From assembly GCA_035354275.1 (NCBI GenBank), contig DAOQAU010000056.1, positions 1 to 10,255 of the forward strand: a stretch of DNA of 10,255 bases, written 5' to 3'. Shown in pieces: positions 1 to 5,978 of the stretch. The position numbers and the translations under genes are program-made. The DNA is from DAOQAU01 sp035354275 (GTDB taxonomy: Bacteria > Cyanobacteriota > Vampirovibrionia > Gastranaerophilales > Gastranaerophilaceae). The notes under the pieces were generated by a model. It was not told where the DNA came from and made no database searches. It saw only the letters and a program-made list of their open reading frames with translations. How positions within the stretch are numbered: position 1 is the first letter of the stretch; each line of letters begins with the position of its first letter.

Positions 1-1155
1 TTAAAATCTTTTAGTGATGATGAAATCTATAATGTAATTACAGCTGCGGCAAAAGTCACTCTTGCTGATATGTCCGCATCTTGCTTATACATCCTTTCTG
101 AAACCGATTTGGTGAGCGCGGAAGTTTTATCTATGAGAATTCCTTTTGAGGGAAATATTAAGTTTTTGGAATGTAATAAGTATGTTCAAGAGCCGATTTT
201 GTCTGCGGATTTTAATATTTTGCCCAATCTGGCAATGCAAATAACTCCAACTTCAATAGGAAGTGCTATTTATAATTTTTCAGATTTTTCTTTAAAATTT
301 AATCTTGCAGGACAAATTGAAGGTGAAGAAGGTGTTGCAGTAAGTGACGGAACTTATCCGGTTGTAAATATAGGCGGGATAGATGTAGAGATAACATGTG
401 ATTTTGTTAAGAAAATATCCGTAGTAATCGGTTTGACTTTGATTATTCCTACGATAATAATTGCTTTTGCTCTTAATAAATTTTTAGAACAGGAAAAAAC
501 TAAATTATCAGATTTAAATACCAAAATACAAGAAAGAACTATTGAAATTAAAAAATATTCTGATCTTTCTTCGGGTGCGGCTTTTGATTTAAATGCCGCA
601 ATTAATTCCATAACAGTTTCAAACAGAACTAAACTTTTTTATTATGAAGCTGTGGGAATGAGTATTCCGAGCAAATTGTGGATTAATTATTATACTACAA
701 ATTCTACCGGCGGAGTGGATATAAAAGGTCGCTCAAATGACGTCGGAAGCATTTATACCTTTTATAAAGGAATAAAACAACTTGTGAATAATTCAAATGT
801 AAGGCTTTATAAGCTTGAGCTTGCTTCTGATTCTGTCGATGACCTTGTATCCGATTCTTCATCCGGTCCAAAATTTTATGATTTTGAAATAACTAATATG
901 ACTGAGGCAGAACTTAATCCACAGGCTGCAACTTCGACACAAAATCAAGCTGCCGGTCAAAATCAAACAAATCAGCAAAAACCTTTGTTTGATTTCAGCA
1001 AGCCGTTGTTTGGTTCAAAAAATGATTCCAATCAGACTCAAAATAATCCTCAAAGTGCAACACCTGCACCTGTACCAACGCCGCCTGCCGCTCCGCCTGC
1101 TTCACCGCCGGCAGATAAGCTGCCGCAAAATTTACAAAAAATAGACAAGTTCTAG
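1..1155 (+). CDS. PilN-like type IV pilus assembly protein with extra N-terminal domain (5' partial)
   Basis: The frame is open from base 1, so the gene starts outside the window; 384 residues are visible. About 139 residues precede a single membrane helix (visible residues ~140-159), followed by a charged coiled coil (~161-188), a PilN-like periplasmic domain (~213-303, with the family pattern IPSKLWINYY, then GVDIKGRS, then a helix ending in YKLEL) and a Pro/Gln/Asn/Ala-rich tail (~306-384). PilN is a bitopic inner-membrane protein that pairs with PilO and docks to cytoplasmic PilM. Usual PilN has only ~20 residues before its helix, so an extra cytoplasmic domain is present. The stretch with PFEGNIKF and LPNLAMQITPTSIGSAIY loosely resembles the C-terminal end of PilM, which would make this a PilM-PilN fusion; that part is inference. 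The PilO gene follows after 9 nt, supporting the assignment. Confidence 0.72.
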   Translation, partial: LKSFSDDEIYNVITAAAKVTLADMSASCLYILSETDLVSAEVLSMRIPFEGNIKFLECNKYVQEPILSADFNILPNLAMQITPTSIGSAIYNFSDFSLKFNLAGQIEGEEGVAVSDGTYPVVNIGGIDVEITCDFVKKISVVIGLTLIIPTIIIAFALNKFLEQEKTKLSDLNTKIQERTIEIKKYSDLSSGAAFDLNAAINSITVSNRTKLFYYEAVGMSIPSKLWINYYTTNSTGGVDIKGRSNDVGSIYTFYKGIKQLVNNSNVRLYKLELASDSVDDLVSDSSSGPKFYDFEITNMTEAELNPQAATSTQNQAAGQNQTNQQKPLFDFSKPLFGSKNDSNQTQNNPQSATPAPVPTPPAAPPASPPADKLPQNLQKIDKF

Positions 1156-1160
1156 GGAGA
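1154..1160 (+). promoter_or_regulatory. Shine-Dalgarno of the PilO gene
   Basis: AGGGAGA overlaps the stop codon of the upstream gene and supports the unusual GTG start at 1165. It suggests translational coupling of the two pilus genes. Confidence 0.7.
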
Positions 1161-1164
1161 AAAA

Positions 1165-1728
1165 GTGCAAAGATATAAAGATGCTGTTTTATATATTGTT
1201 TTTATGATTATGGCTTTTGCATATGTCATATTTAAGATGCAGCCTACTGTTGTTGAACTTATTTCTGTAGAAAAAGAAATTTCAGCCAAGACAACGGAAC
1301 TGGCAGATCTTGAAAGGAAACTTGAAACACTTAAAGCAGGGTCTATGGAAAAACAGGTTAAGATTGCCGGTCAAGCTAAAAAGATATTTAAACCCGAAAT
1401 ATCCGGACTTGATGTCGAAGGGGCTTCCACAGTGCTTTTTGACGATATAATTGAAATGGCGAAGTATAACGGTATAAAATTTTATTCTGTAGAATATGTT
1501 TATAATCCGCCCGAAGATGAATTTGTTAAAGGGGCTGCAGATAAGTATAATGTCTGTCAGGTAAGTATGCAAATGGTTGCAGATTATTCTGATTTATCAA
1601 GTTTTTTGAAAGATATTTATAAATATCCATATTTGTTGAATATCGATAAAATCGAGCTTGTACCTTATCCGAAAAACAAAAAAATTCTTATGATAAACAT
1701 GCAGCTTAGATTATATACAGAAAAATAA
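1165..1728 (+). CDS. pilO: PilO-like type IV pilus inner-membrane protein
   Basis: A 187-residue bitopic protein: short cytoplasmic N-terminus, one membrane helix (~7-24), coiled coil (~30-58), then a ferredoxin-like periplasmic domain. The pattern YNGIKFYSVEYVY, followed by ADYSDLSSFLKDIYKYPYLLNIDKIEL, split here as two β-strands around a helix, is typical of PilO. PilO forms heterodimers with PilN that align the pilus assembly platform between PilM and the secretin PilQ. The start is GTG at 1165, chosen because an AGGGAGA Shine-Dalgarno lies 5-11 nt upstream and because it follows the previous stop by 9 nt. No pilP or pilQ follows: the next gene is on the other strand only 2 nt after the stop, so the operon ends here. 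Family assignment is good; sequence divergence is high, as is usual for PilO. Confidence 0.78.
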   Translation: MQRYKDAVLYIVFMIMAFAYVIFKMQPTVVELISVEKEISAKTTELADLERKLETLKAGSMEKQVKIAGQAKKIFKPEISGLDVEGASTVLFDDIIEMAKYNGIKFYSVEYVYNPPEDEFVKGAADKYNVCQVSMQMVADYSDLSSFLKDIYKYPYLLNIDKIELVPYPKNKKILMINMQLRLYTEK

Positions 1729-1730
1729 GT

Positions 1731-2543
1731 TTATTTTTGGTTGCATATATAGCAGAAGTTTGTTTCTAAAGGCATTTTTTTGCTGTAATCAGAAAAACTG
1801 TTTCCCATTCTGCCCCTGTGGTCGTTGGTTAAAAAAGGACAAACATATACTCCTTTTTCGGTTAAAATTCTGCTGTTTTTGCAGATAATATCTTCTGAAA
1901 CATTTTCTACAACTCCGTGCTGCGGAGAATATTTGTTATAATAATTATTTATTTCAAAATTACCTAAAACGGTGTCAAATCCTATTTTTTCGCAAACCTT
2001 TTTGAACTCATGCAAAAGAGTCTTTTCATCTTCTCTGTAGTAATTTACTATGCTTAAAATGGGGTTAAAATCATATTTAATAAGGCTTTTTATAGCATTA
2101 ACCGTTTGTCTGTAAGAGCCTCTTCCTCTTATATCATCGTTTTTAATTTCGTTGTAATGGTCAATACTTAATTTAAAAAATATCTCATTTCCCCCTTCTT
2201 CTTCAACTTTTTTTAAAAACCTTGCTTTTTTCTCGTTAATAAAACTTGCATTTGTACAAACACAAACATCCGCCCGTTTTAGGCAAATTCTTAAAATGGC
2301 ATTAAATTCCGGATGAGTCATGGGCTCTGCACCGGTAAGATAAATACATTCCAAATTTTGTTCTTTTGTGTCCGCTATTGCCTGTTTTATTTTATCAACC
2401 GATATAAAGTCTTTTACATTTCTTGAAACAGGAAAATCTATATAACAATGTTTGCAACGTTGATTGCAGCTTTTTGCACTAAGCTCTATATAAAGGTTTT
2501 TTAACTCTTCCATTTTTGAAACAGGTGCTGTAATTATGCTCAT
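1731..2543 (-). CDS. radical SAM protein with C-terminal cysteine cluster
   Basis: A 270-residue radical SAM enzyme. The CX3CX2C motif that binds the S-adenosylmethionine-reducing 4Fe-4S cluster is C26, C30, C33 (SCNQRCKHCYI), and the SAM-contacting GAEP motif is at 71-74. The core barrel spans roughly 15-200. Four further cysteines (C221, C235, C264, C267; VYVCPF and FCYIC contexts) form a SPASM/Twitch-like C-terminal extension that probably binds an auxiliary cluster. SPASM-type proteins often modify peptides or act as maturases, but no precursor peptide or partner is visible next to it, so the substrate is unknown. The start at 2543 has a strong GAGGGGG Shine-Dalgarno; Met11 is a possible alternative. 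It converges on the PilO gene with 2 nt between stops and lies downstream of the PLP-enzyme gene, from which a hairpin separates it. Confidence 0.88.
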   Translation of the reverse strand: MSIITAPVSKMEELKNLYIELSAKSCNQRCKHCYIDFPVSRNVKDFISVDKIKQAIADTKEQNLECIYLTGAEPMTHPEFNAILRICLKRADVCVCTNASFINEKKARFLKKVEEEGGNEIFFKLSIDHYNEIKNDDIRGRGSYRQTVNAIKSLIKYDFNPILSIVNYYREDEKTLLHEFKKVCEKIGFDTVLGNFEINNYYNKYSPQHGVVENVSEDIICKNSRILTEKGVYVCPFLTNDHRGRMGNSFSDYSKKMPLETNFCYICNQK

Positions 2544-2547
2544 GTAA

Positions 2548-2554
2548 CCCCCTC
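2548..2554 (-). promoter_or_regulatory. Shine-Dalgarno of the radical SAM gene
   Basis: On the minus strand GAGGGGG lies 4 nt before the ATG at 2543, favouring that start over Met11. Confidence 0.6.
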
Positions 2555-2567
2555 ATTTGTGTAATAA

Positions 2568-2603
2568 AGGGCTGGATTAATTTTTTTAAATTAATCCAGC
2601 CCT
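2568..2603 (-). terminator. strong intergenic hairpin, probable terminator of the PLP-enzyme gene
   Basis: A perfect 16-bp inverted repeat (arms 2568-2583 and 2588-2603) closes on a 4-nt loop. The outer part is GC-containing (AGGGCTGG) and the inner part AT-rich. It lies about 80 nt past the stop of the gene at 2685-3911 and 25 nt before the radical SAM start. On the minus strand it is followed by TTTATTA, a weak U-tract, so it may be a partial terminator or attenuator for the downstream gene. Confidence 0.6.
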
Positions 2604-2684
2604 ATTCTTAATCTTATTTTATTAATTAAAACTACAAAATATATTCGACAACAGGGTATAAAAAATAATCAGAAGATTAAAATT

Positions 2685-3911
2685 TTAATTGTTTAATTTA
2701 TTAATAATTCCTTGAATAACTATTTTGACATGGGCGTAATTAAGCCCGCCTTGCATGTATGCAGCGTAGGGGGGTCTGATAGGACCGTCTGCGGATAATT
2801 CTATGGTCGAGCCTTCAATAAAAGTTCCACCCGCCATAATCACGCTGTCCTCGTAGCCCGGTATGTAATCGGGGATAGGAGTCACATAAGAATTAACAGG
2901 AGACAATTCCTGAATTGTTTTGCAAAAATCTTCCAGAGGCTTTTGGGCATTGAATGTTATGGTTTGGATTATGTCCGTCCTTTTTTCATCAAATTTCGGG
3001 GTTGAAATAAATCCCATTTCCTCAAAAACTTTAGCGGCTAAGACTGCACCTTTCAAGGCTTCCGATACAATAGAAGGTGCCATAAAAAACCCTTGAAAAA
3101 TCAATCTGGACTGGTTAAGCATAGCACCGCCTTCTGAGCCGATTCCGGGAGCTGTCAGTCTCATTGCGGCTTGTTCGACAAATTCTTCTTTTCCTGCGAT
3201 GTATCCGCCTGTTTCTACTATTCCACCGCCGGGGTTTTTTATCAAAGAGCCTGCGATTAAGTCAGCACCGACTTCAAGCGGCTCTTTTTTCTCGCAAAAT
3301 TCGCCGTAACAGTTATCCACAAAACAAATGCAATTCGGATTTTTGCTTTTAACTATATGAATTATTTTTTCTATTGTTGAAATATCAAGCGATTTTCTAA
3401 GCGAATAACCTCTGGAACGTTGGATTAAAACCATTTTACACATTTTATCGATTGTTTTTTCGAGAAGTTCAAAATCAACTTCCATGTCGTTTTTTAGCGG
3501 GATTTCTTCGTAGGTAACCCCATGCCCGATTAAGGAAGCTCTTTTATCGCCACGCGTTCCGATGACTTCTTCCATCGTATCGTAAGGTGAACCCGCAACG
3601 GATATAAGTTTTTCCCCATGCCTGAGATTTCCGAAAAGACAGCAGGCAAGTGCGTGTGTGCCCGATACAAAATGATTTCGCACAACGGCTTTTTGGGCTT
3701 TAAATGCATGGGCAAAAACTTTGTCTAAAGTTTCTCTGCCGATGTCGTCATGCCCGTAGCCGGAGACTGTCATAAAATGCTCGGCTGCGACTTTGTTTTC
3801 GACAAAGGCATCAAGGACTTTTTTTTGGTTAAAATCTCTTATTTCATCGATTATTTCAAACTGTTTTTGTAATTGCAATTCAGTATTTTTAATTATTTGA
3901 GTGCTGTTCAT
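2685..3911 (-). CDS. PLP-dependent methionine gamma-lyase / aluminium-resistance family protein
   Basis: A 408-residue fold-type I PLP enzyme of the family that includes Bacillus YnbB (annotated as aluminium resistance or methionine gamma-lyase family). The length is normal for the family. Family-typical stretches are FVSGTHALAC (81-90), the phosphate-binding region near SVAGSPYDTMEEVIG, the cofactor-contacting aspartate D199 in CFVDNCYGEF, and the Schiff-base lysine K225 in GSLIKNPGGG. The C-terminal domain carries the conserved LTAPGIGSEGG and GGTFIEGSTIELSADGP elements. Members are presumed C-S lyases acting on sulfur amino acids; the true substrate is not established. There is no clear Shine-Dalgarno before the ATG, but a candidate promoter places the -10 box 6 nt upstream. 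It is divergent from the von Willebrand A gene and may be followed by the radical SAM gene past a hairpin. Confidence 0.93.
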   Translation of the reverse strand: MNSTQIIKNTELQLQKQFEIIDEIRDFNQKKVLDAFVENKVAAEHFMTVSGYGHDDIGRETLDKVFAHAFKAQKAVVRNHFVSGTHALACCLFGNLRHGEKLISVAGSPYDTMEEVIGTRGDKRASLIGHGVTYEEIPLKNDMEVDFELLEKTIDKMCKMVLIQRSRGYSLRKSLDISTIEKIIHIVKSKNPNCICFVDNCYGEFCEKKEPLEVGADLIAGSLIKNPGGGIVETGGYIAGKEEFVEQAAMRLTAPGIGSEGGAMLNQSRLIFQGFFMAPSIVSEALKGAVLAAKVFEEMGFISTPKFDEKRTDIIQTITFNAQKPLEDFCKTIQELSPVNSYVTPIPDYIPGYEDSVIMAGGTFIEGSTIELSADGPIRPPYAAYMQGGLNYAHVKIVIQGIINKLNN

Positions 3912-3917
3912 AATTTT

Positions 3918-3946
3918 ATTTTATTTTAATCGGGTTTAATTTTCAA
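3918..3946 (-). promoter_or_regulatory. candidate promoter of the PLP-enzyme gene
   Basis: On the minus strand TTGAAA (3946-3941), a 17-nt spacer and TAAAAT (3923-3918) fit a sigma70 promoter. The -10 ends only 6 nt before the ATG, which would make the transcript essentially leaderless. The region is AT-rich, so chance matches are possible. Confidence 0.35.
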
Positions 3947-3965
3947 GCATTTACCCATTCGGGGA

Positions 3966-3994
3966 TTGGGAAAATTTTTTCTTTGTTTTAAAAA
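3966..3994 (+). promoter_or_regulatory. candidate promoter of the von Willebrand A gene
   Basis: TTGGGA (3966-3971), a 17-nt spacer and TAAAAA (3989-3994) form a weak sigma70-like promoter. Again the -10 ends 6 nt before the ATG at 4001, and no Shine-Dalgarno is visible. Confidence 0.25.
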
Positions 3995-4000
3995 CAGATT

Positions 4001-4723
4001 ATGAGGAATTTTATTTTAATTTTAATATTTTTGTGCCTGACAGGCATCGCATTTGCGCAGAATTATAATGTCTATCAGCCCGGTGATTTTGATAAAAATA
4101 AACTATACGATGCGGATGAAAAAATCCTTTTTATACTTGATTTTTCAGGGAGTATGGATGAATATTTAGGCAAAGAAAAAAAAGTGACCTTGATGCTAAA
4201 AACCATGTCACAGATTCTGCCCTTTATAGACAAGAAAAAGCAAGTCGGACTGAGAGTCTATGGCAACAGACAGGGATTTACCCAGTATGATGCCTGCAAA
4301 GCAAGCTCGCTTCTTGTTCCGATAACTCCTGCAAGTGCCGCCGAAATTGAAATGAAGCTTGCAAAAACCCACCCAAAAGGCATGACTCCGATTACTTATT
4401 CCTTGAACAAAGCGGTTTATTCGGATTTTTTAGGTTTTAGCGGTCAAAAACACATCATTTTGCTGACTGACGGAGGTGAAAACTGCGATGAAAGCCCATG
4501 TCTGTGGGCTATGGAGTTAATAAAAACAAGAAGCGATGTAAAAATCGATGTAATCGCTTTTAATATAGACGATCAGGATGATTTGGACCAGCTAAAATGC
4601 GCTGCGCTTGTCACGACAGGAAAATTTTATTCTGCAAAAACCGCAGCAGAGCTTGTTGACAGCTTAAGAAAATCTTTAAGCATACGAAAAGACGTCGAAG
4701 CAAAGATTATTTTGAATAAGTGA
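4001..4723 (+). CDS. secreted von Willebrand factor A domain protein
   Basis: A 240-residue protein with a Sec signal peptide (positively charged MRN, hydrophobic core 4-16, likely cleavage after AFA at 19) and a single VWA domain (~40-228). The metal-ion-dependent adhesion site is complete: D47-x-S49-x-S51 in LDFSGSMDEY, T129 in KGMTPITYSL, and D157 in ILLTDGGE. It therefore should bind a divalent cation and a protein ligand in the periplasm or at the cell surface. Four cysteines outside the signal peptide (C99, C162, C167, C200) could form disulfides. There is no C-terminal membrane helix or anchor and no lipobox. Ligand and pathway are unknown. It is divergent from the PLP-enzyme gene (89 bp) and ends 4 nt from the stop of the convergent small hypothetical gene. 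No Shine-Dalgarno precedes the ATG. Confidence 0.88.
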   Translation: MRNFILILIFLCLTGIAFAQNYNVYQPGDFDKNKLYDADEKILFILDFSGSMDEYLGKEKKVTLMLKTMSQILPFIDKKKQVGLRVYGNRQGFTQYDACKASSLLVPITPASAAEIEMKLAKTHPKGMTPITYSLNKAVYSDFLGFSGQKHIILLTDGGENCDESPCLWAMELIKTRSDVKIDVIAFNIDDQDDLDQLKCAALVTTGKFYSAKTAAELVDSLRKSLSIRKDVEAKIILNK

Positions 4724-4727
4724 AAGA

Positions 4728-5123
4728 TTAAAATATCATTCTTAACGCTTTTACAACATCTGCAGGTCCTGAAGTTGTTTTAATTGGGACTACATCAAGC
4801 TCTTTTGCACCAATAATTTTTACTTGATTATTAACCCAATCAAAAATTGAAGACGCTGAGTGTCTACATTTAAAAAACCTATTGGCATCAGCCTCTACTT
4901 TTTCTAATACAGGAAATTGTTTTATTAAAACTTCTTTGCAACAACTAATAATGTAAGGGATATCTATTGTACACTCATTTAGTTTCCCTATTATTTTTTC
5001 AGCACACTGCATTGCTGGCTCTATGCCATCATATGTTAAAGATCTTCCGACAACAAGTTCTATAGCATTAATCGTCGGTATTTTTGTTCCAAAACTTGGT
5101 GAATTAACTCTGTTAATTTGCAT
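4728..5123 (-). CDS. small hypothetical protein with N-terminal PSFG motif
   Basis: A 131-residue protein that I cannot assign to a family. It begins MQINRVNSPSFGTKIP. A short N-terminal segment with a (P)SFG motif is something I associate from memory with many hypothetical proteins of gut Gastranaerophilales; this is not verified here. The rest is mixed alpha/beta, with five cysteines (two adjacent in ISCCKE) and no membrane helix or signal peptide. The N-terminal asparagine, serine and phenylalanine-glycine pattern could be a sorting or binding tag, but that is speculation. The start at 5123 is supported by AAAGGAAT about 8 nt upstream. The gene sits in an AT-rich block with the toxin-antitoxin pair, divergent from it, and is tail-to-tail with the von Willebrand A gene. 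Confidence 0.7.
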   Translation of the reverse strand: MQINRVNSPSFGTKIPTINAIELVVGRSLTYDGIEPAMQCAEKIIGKLNECTIDIPYIISCCKEVLIKQFPVLEKVEADANRFFKCRHSASSIFDWVNNQVKIIGAKELDVVPIKTTSGPADVVKALRMIF

Positions 5124-5153
5124 TTTATTTAATTCCTTTCCTTTTCTAACACG

Positions 5154-5166
5154 TTACAAATTTATA
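5154..5166 (-). promoter_or_regulatory. candidate -10 region of the small hypothetical gene
   Basis: On the minus strand TATAAA is directly followed by TTTGTAA, placing a start of transcription about 30-35 nt before the ATG at 5123. No convincing -35 box is seen. The AATTTGTAA part recurs upstream of two other genes in the window. Confidence 0.3.
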
Positions 5167-5186
5167 AAGCACACTCAATAAAAAAA

Positions 5187-5192
5187 TTGACA
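5187..5192 (+). promoter_or_regulatory. TTGACA -35-like box upstream of the microsatellite
   Basis: A perfect -35 consensus. The best -10 matches at normal spacing (TCTATT at 18 nt, TATTCT at 15 or 20 nt, each 4 of 6) fall inside the ATTCT repeat itself. If active it would read toward the toxin gene with a leader of about 100 nt. Confidence 0.3.
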
Positions 5193-5198
5193 TAAAAA

Positions 5199-5236
5199 AT
5201 TCTATTCTATTCTATTCTATTCTATTCTATTCTATT
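5199..5236 (+). repeat. pentanucleotide microsatellite (ATTCT)n
   Basis: Thirty-eight bases of perfect period-5 repeat, 7.6 copies of ATTCT, with no interruption. It begins 6 nt after a consensus TTGACA. Perfect short tandem repeats of this length are prone to slipped-strand mispairing, and position in a divergent promoter region suggests a possible role in switching expression. Confidence 0.97.
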
Positions 5237-5287
5237 GGGCATTATGATTGGTTTTTAGCGATTTAAAACTCATGTTTACAATTTGTA

Positions 5288-5303
5288 ACACTTGAAAAAG
5301 TGT
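5288..5303 (+). promoter_or_regulatory. palindrome upstream of the toxin gene, candidate operator
   Basis: ACACTT-GAAA-AAGTGT is a perfect 6-bp inverted repeat with a 4-nt spacer, ending 23 nt before the toxin ATG. TACAAT (5277-5282) just upstream could be a -10 box. Toxin-antitoxin operons are normally repressed by their HTH antitoxin at a palindrome in this position, so this is the obvious candidate operator. Confidence 0.4.
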
Positions 5304-5326
5304 ATATTTTGTGGTACACTATAATT

Positions 5327-5665
5327 ATGAAAGAGAAAATAATTAAAAAATATCTTAAAGAAAATGGTAAAATTCCATTTGATGATTGGTATTACAAACT
5401 GGATAAACCTCTTAGAAATACAATTGCTATAAGGCTTACAAGAGTATTATCAAATTTGTACGGAAAGCATAGGAATTTACCAAACGGTATAATAGAATTG
5501 AAATTTGATAATGGCTTAAGGCTTTATTTTACAGAAATAAATAATGAAATATTACTTTTGTTGCTTGGTGGAAACAAACAAAGACAGTCAGACGATATAA
5601 ATAAAGCTCAAGAATACTTGAAAGATTATCAAGAAAGGACAAAAAAACATGACCGCAAAAAATAA
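5327..5665 (+). CDS. RelE/HigB-type toxin (addiction module killer protein family)
   Basis: A 112-residue small basic protein of the phage Gp49-like/HigB branch of the RelE/ParE superfamily. Visible family features are the early FDDWYYKL segment, basic helix residues (R36, R40), the strand pair around NGIIELKFDNGLRLYFTE, and the hallmark C-terminal LLLLLGGNKQRQSDDINKAQ (~76-95). Relatives are ribosome-dependent mRNA endonucleases that stall translation. I start it at ATG 5327; an in-frame GTG at 5300 would add nine residues with no family match. No Shine-Dalgarno is visible, which would keep toxin translation low. It overlaps the antitoxin gene by 17 nt, in the toxin-first order typical of HigBA. 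Confidence 0.88.
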   Translation: MKEKIIKKYLKENGKIPFDDWYYKLDKPLRNTIAIRLTRVLSNLYGKHRNLPNGIIELKFDNGLRLYFTEINNEILLLLLGGNKQRQSDDINKAQEYLKDYQERTKKHDRKK

Positions 5666-5978
5666 AAAATTAATAGATACATTTCCGACTTTTGATATTT
5701 CACAAGAGTTGATTGATGATGAAACGGCGTTAGATTATTTACAACAAATTTTGACTCTTTATGTTGAAGATGGACGCGAAGACGTATTTATGAATTGTCT
5801 AAAACCTTTGATAAAAGCACAAGGTTCAGTTTCTGATTTTGCAAAAAAGACAGGAATAAGCAGGACTTATTTTTATAAATTGTTCAACAACAAAATAACG
5901 CCCGAATTGCCGACATTAATTAGAATAATAAGCAATCTTGGTTACAAAATGTCTTTTAATCTTGAAAAATATGCTTAA
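5649..5978 (+). CDS. HigA-type HTH antitoxin (addiction module antidote protein family)
   Basis: A 109-residue partner of the upstream toxin. The N-terminal half (DISQELIDDETALDYLQQIL) is the toxin-contacting/extended segment of the antidote family. The C-terminal half (~59-100) is an Xre-type helix-turn-helix, with SVSDFAKKTGISRTYFYKLF as the recognition region and PELPTLIRIISNLGYKM completing the domain. It should neutralise the toxin and repress the operon. The start at 5649 has AAAGGA at 9 nt spacing inside the toxin gene. Its stop overlaps the stop of RNase PH on the other strand. The AT-rich composition relative to neighbours and the family's mobility suggest acquisition by transfer. 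Confidence 0.9.
   Translation: MTAKNKKLIDTFPTFDISQELIDDETALDYLQQILTLYVEDGREDVFMNCLKPLIKAQGSVSDFAKKTGISRTYFYKLFNNKITPELPTLIRIISNLGYKMSFNLEKYA

Larger units (their letters stand above)
5124..5326. other. divergent intergenic region between the hypothetical gene and the toxin-antitoxin pair
   Basis: A 203-bp very AT-rich gap. In order on the plus strand it holds a GTTACAAATT copy (5153-5162), a TTGACA box (5187-5192), a pentanucleotide microsatellite (5199-5236), the exact inverse copy AATTTGTAAC (5280-5289), and a 16-bp palindrome (5288-5303) just before the toxin start. No ORF of note lies in it. Confidence 0.8.

Noticed and set aside
354..611. 85-residue minus-strand ORF
   Set aside because: It lies wholly inside the PilN-like gene on the other strand, has no ribosome binding site and no recognisable features.
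1105..1126. Hairpin CGGCAG-N5-CTGCCG
   Set aside because: It is within the coding tail of the PilN-like gene, has no U-tract and is explained by Pro/Ala codons.
1282..1572. 96-residue minus-strand ORF
   Set aside because: Shadow of the PilO gene; its Phe/Ile-rich composition reflects the antisense of Lys/Asp/Asn codons.
3164..3715. Two ORFs of about 60 residues within the PLP-enzyme gene
   Set aside because: Both are out-of-frame shadows of a well-conserved enzyme.
5199..5236. CRISPR-like or minisatellite array
   Set aside because: The unit is only 5 nt with no spacers, so it is a simple microsatellite.
5320..5325. Perfect TATAAT just before the toxin ATG
   Set aside because: Transcription from it would start after the ATG at 5327, and no later in-frame ATG exists; taken as chance in AT-rich DNA.
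5300..5326. GTG start for the toxin at 5300
   Set aside because: It would begin inside the palindrome, has no ribosome binding site, and the extra residues do not match the family N-terminus.
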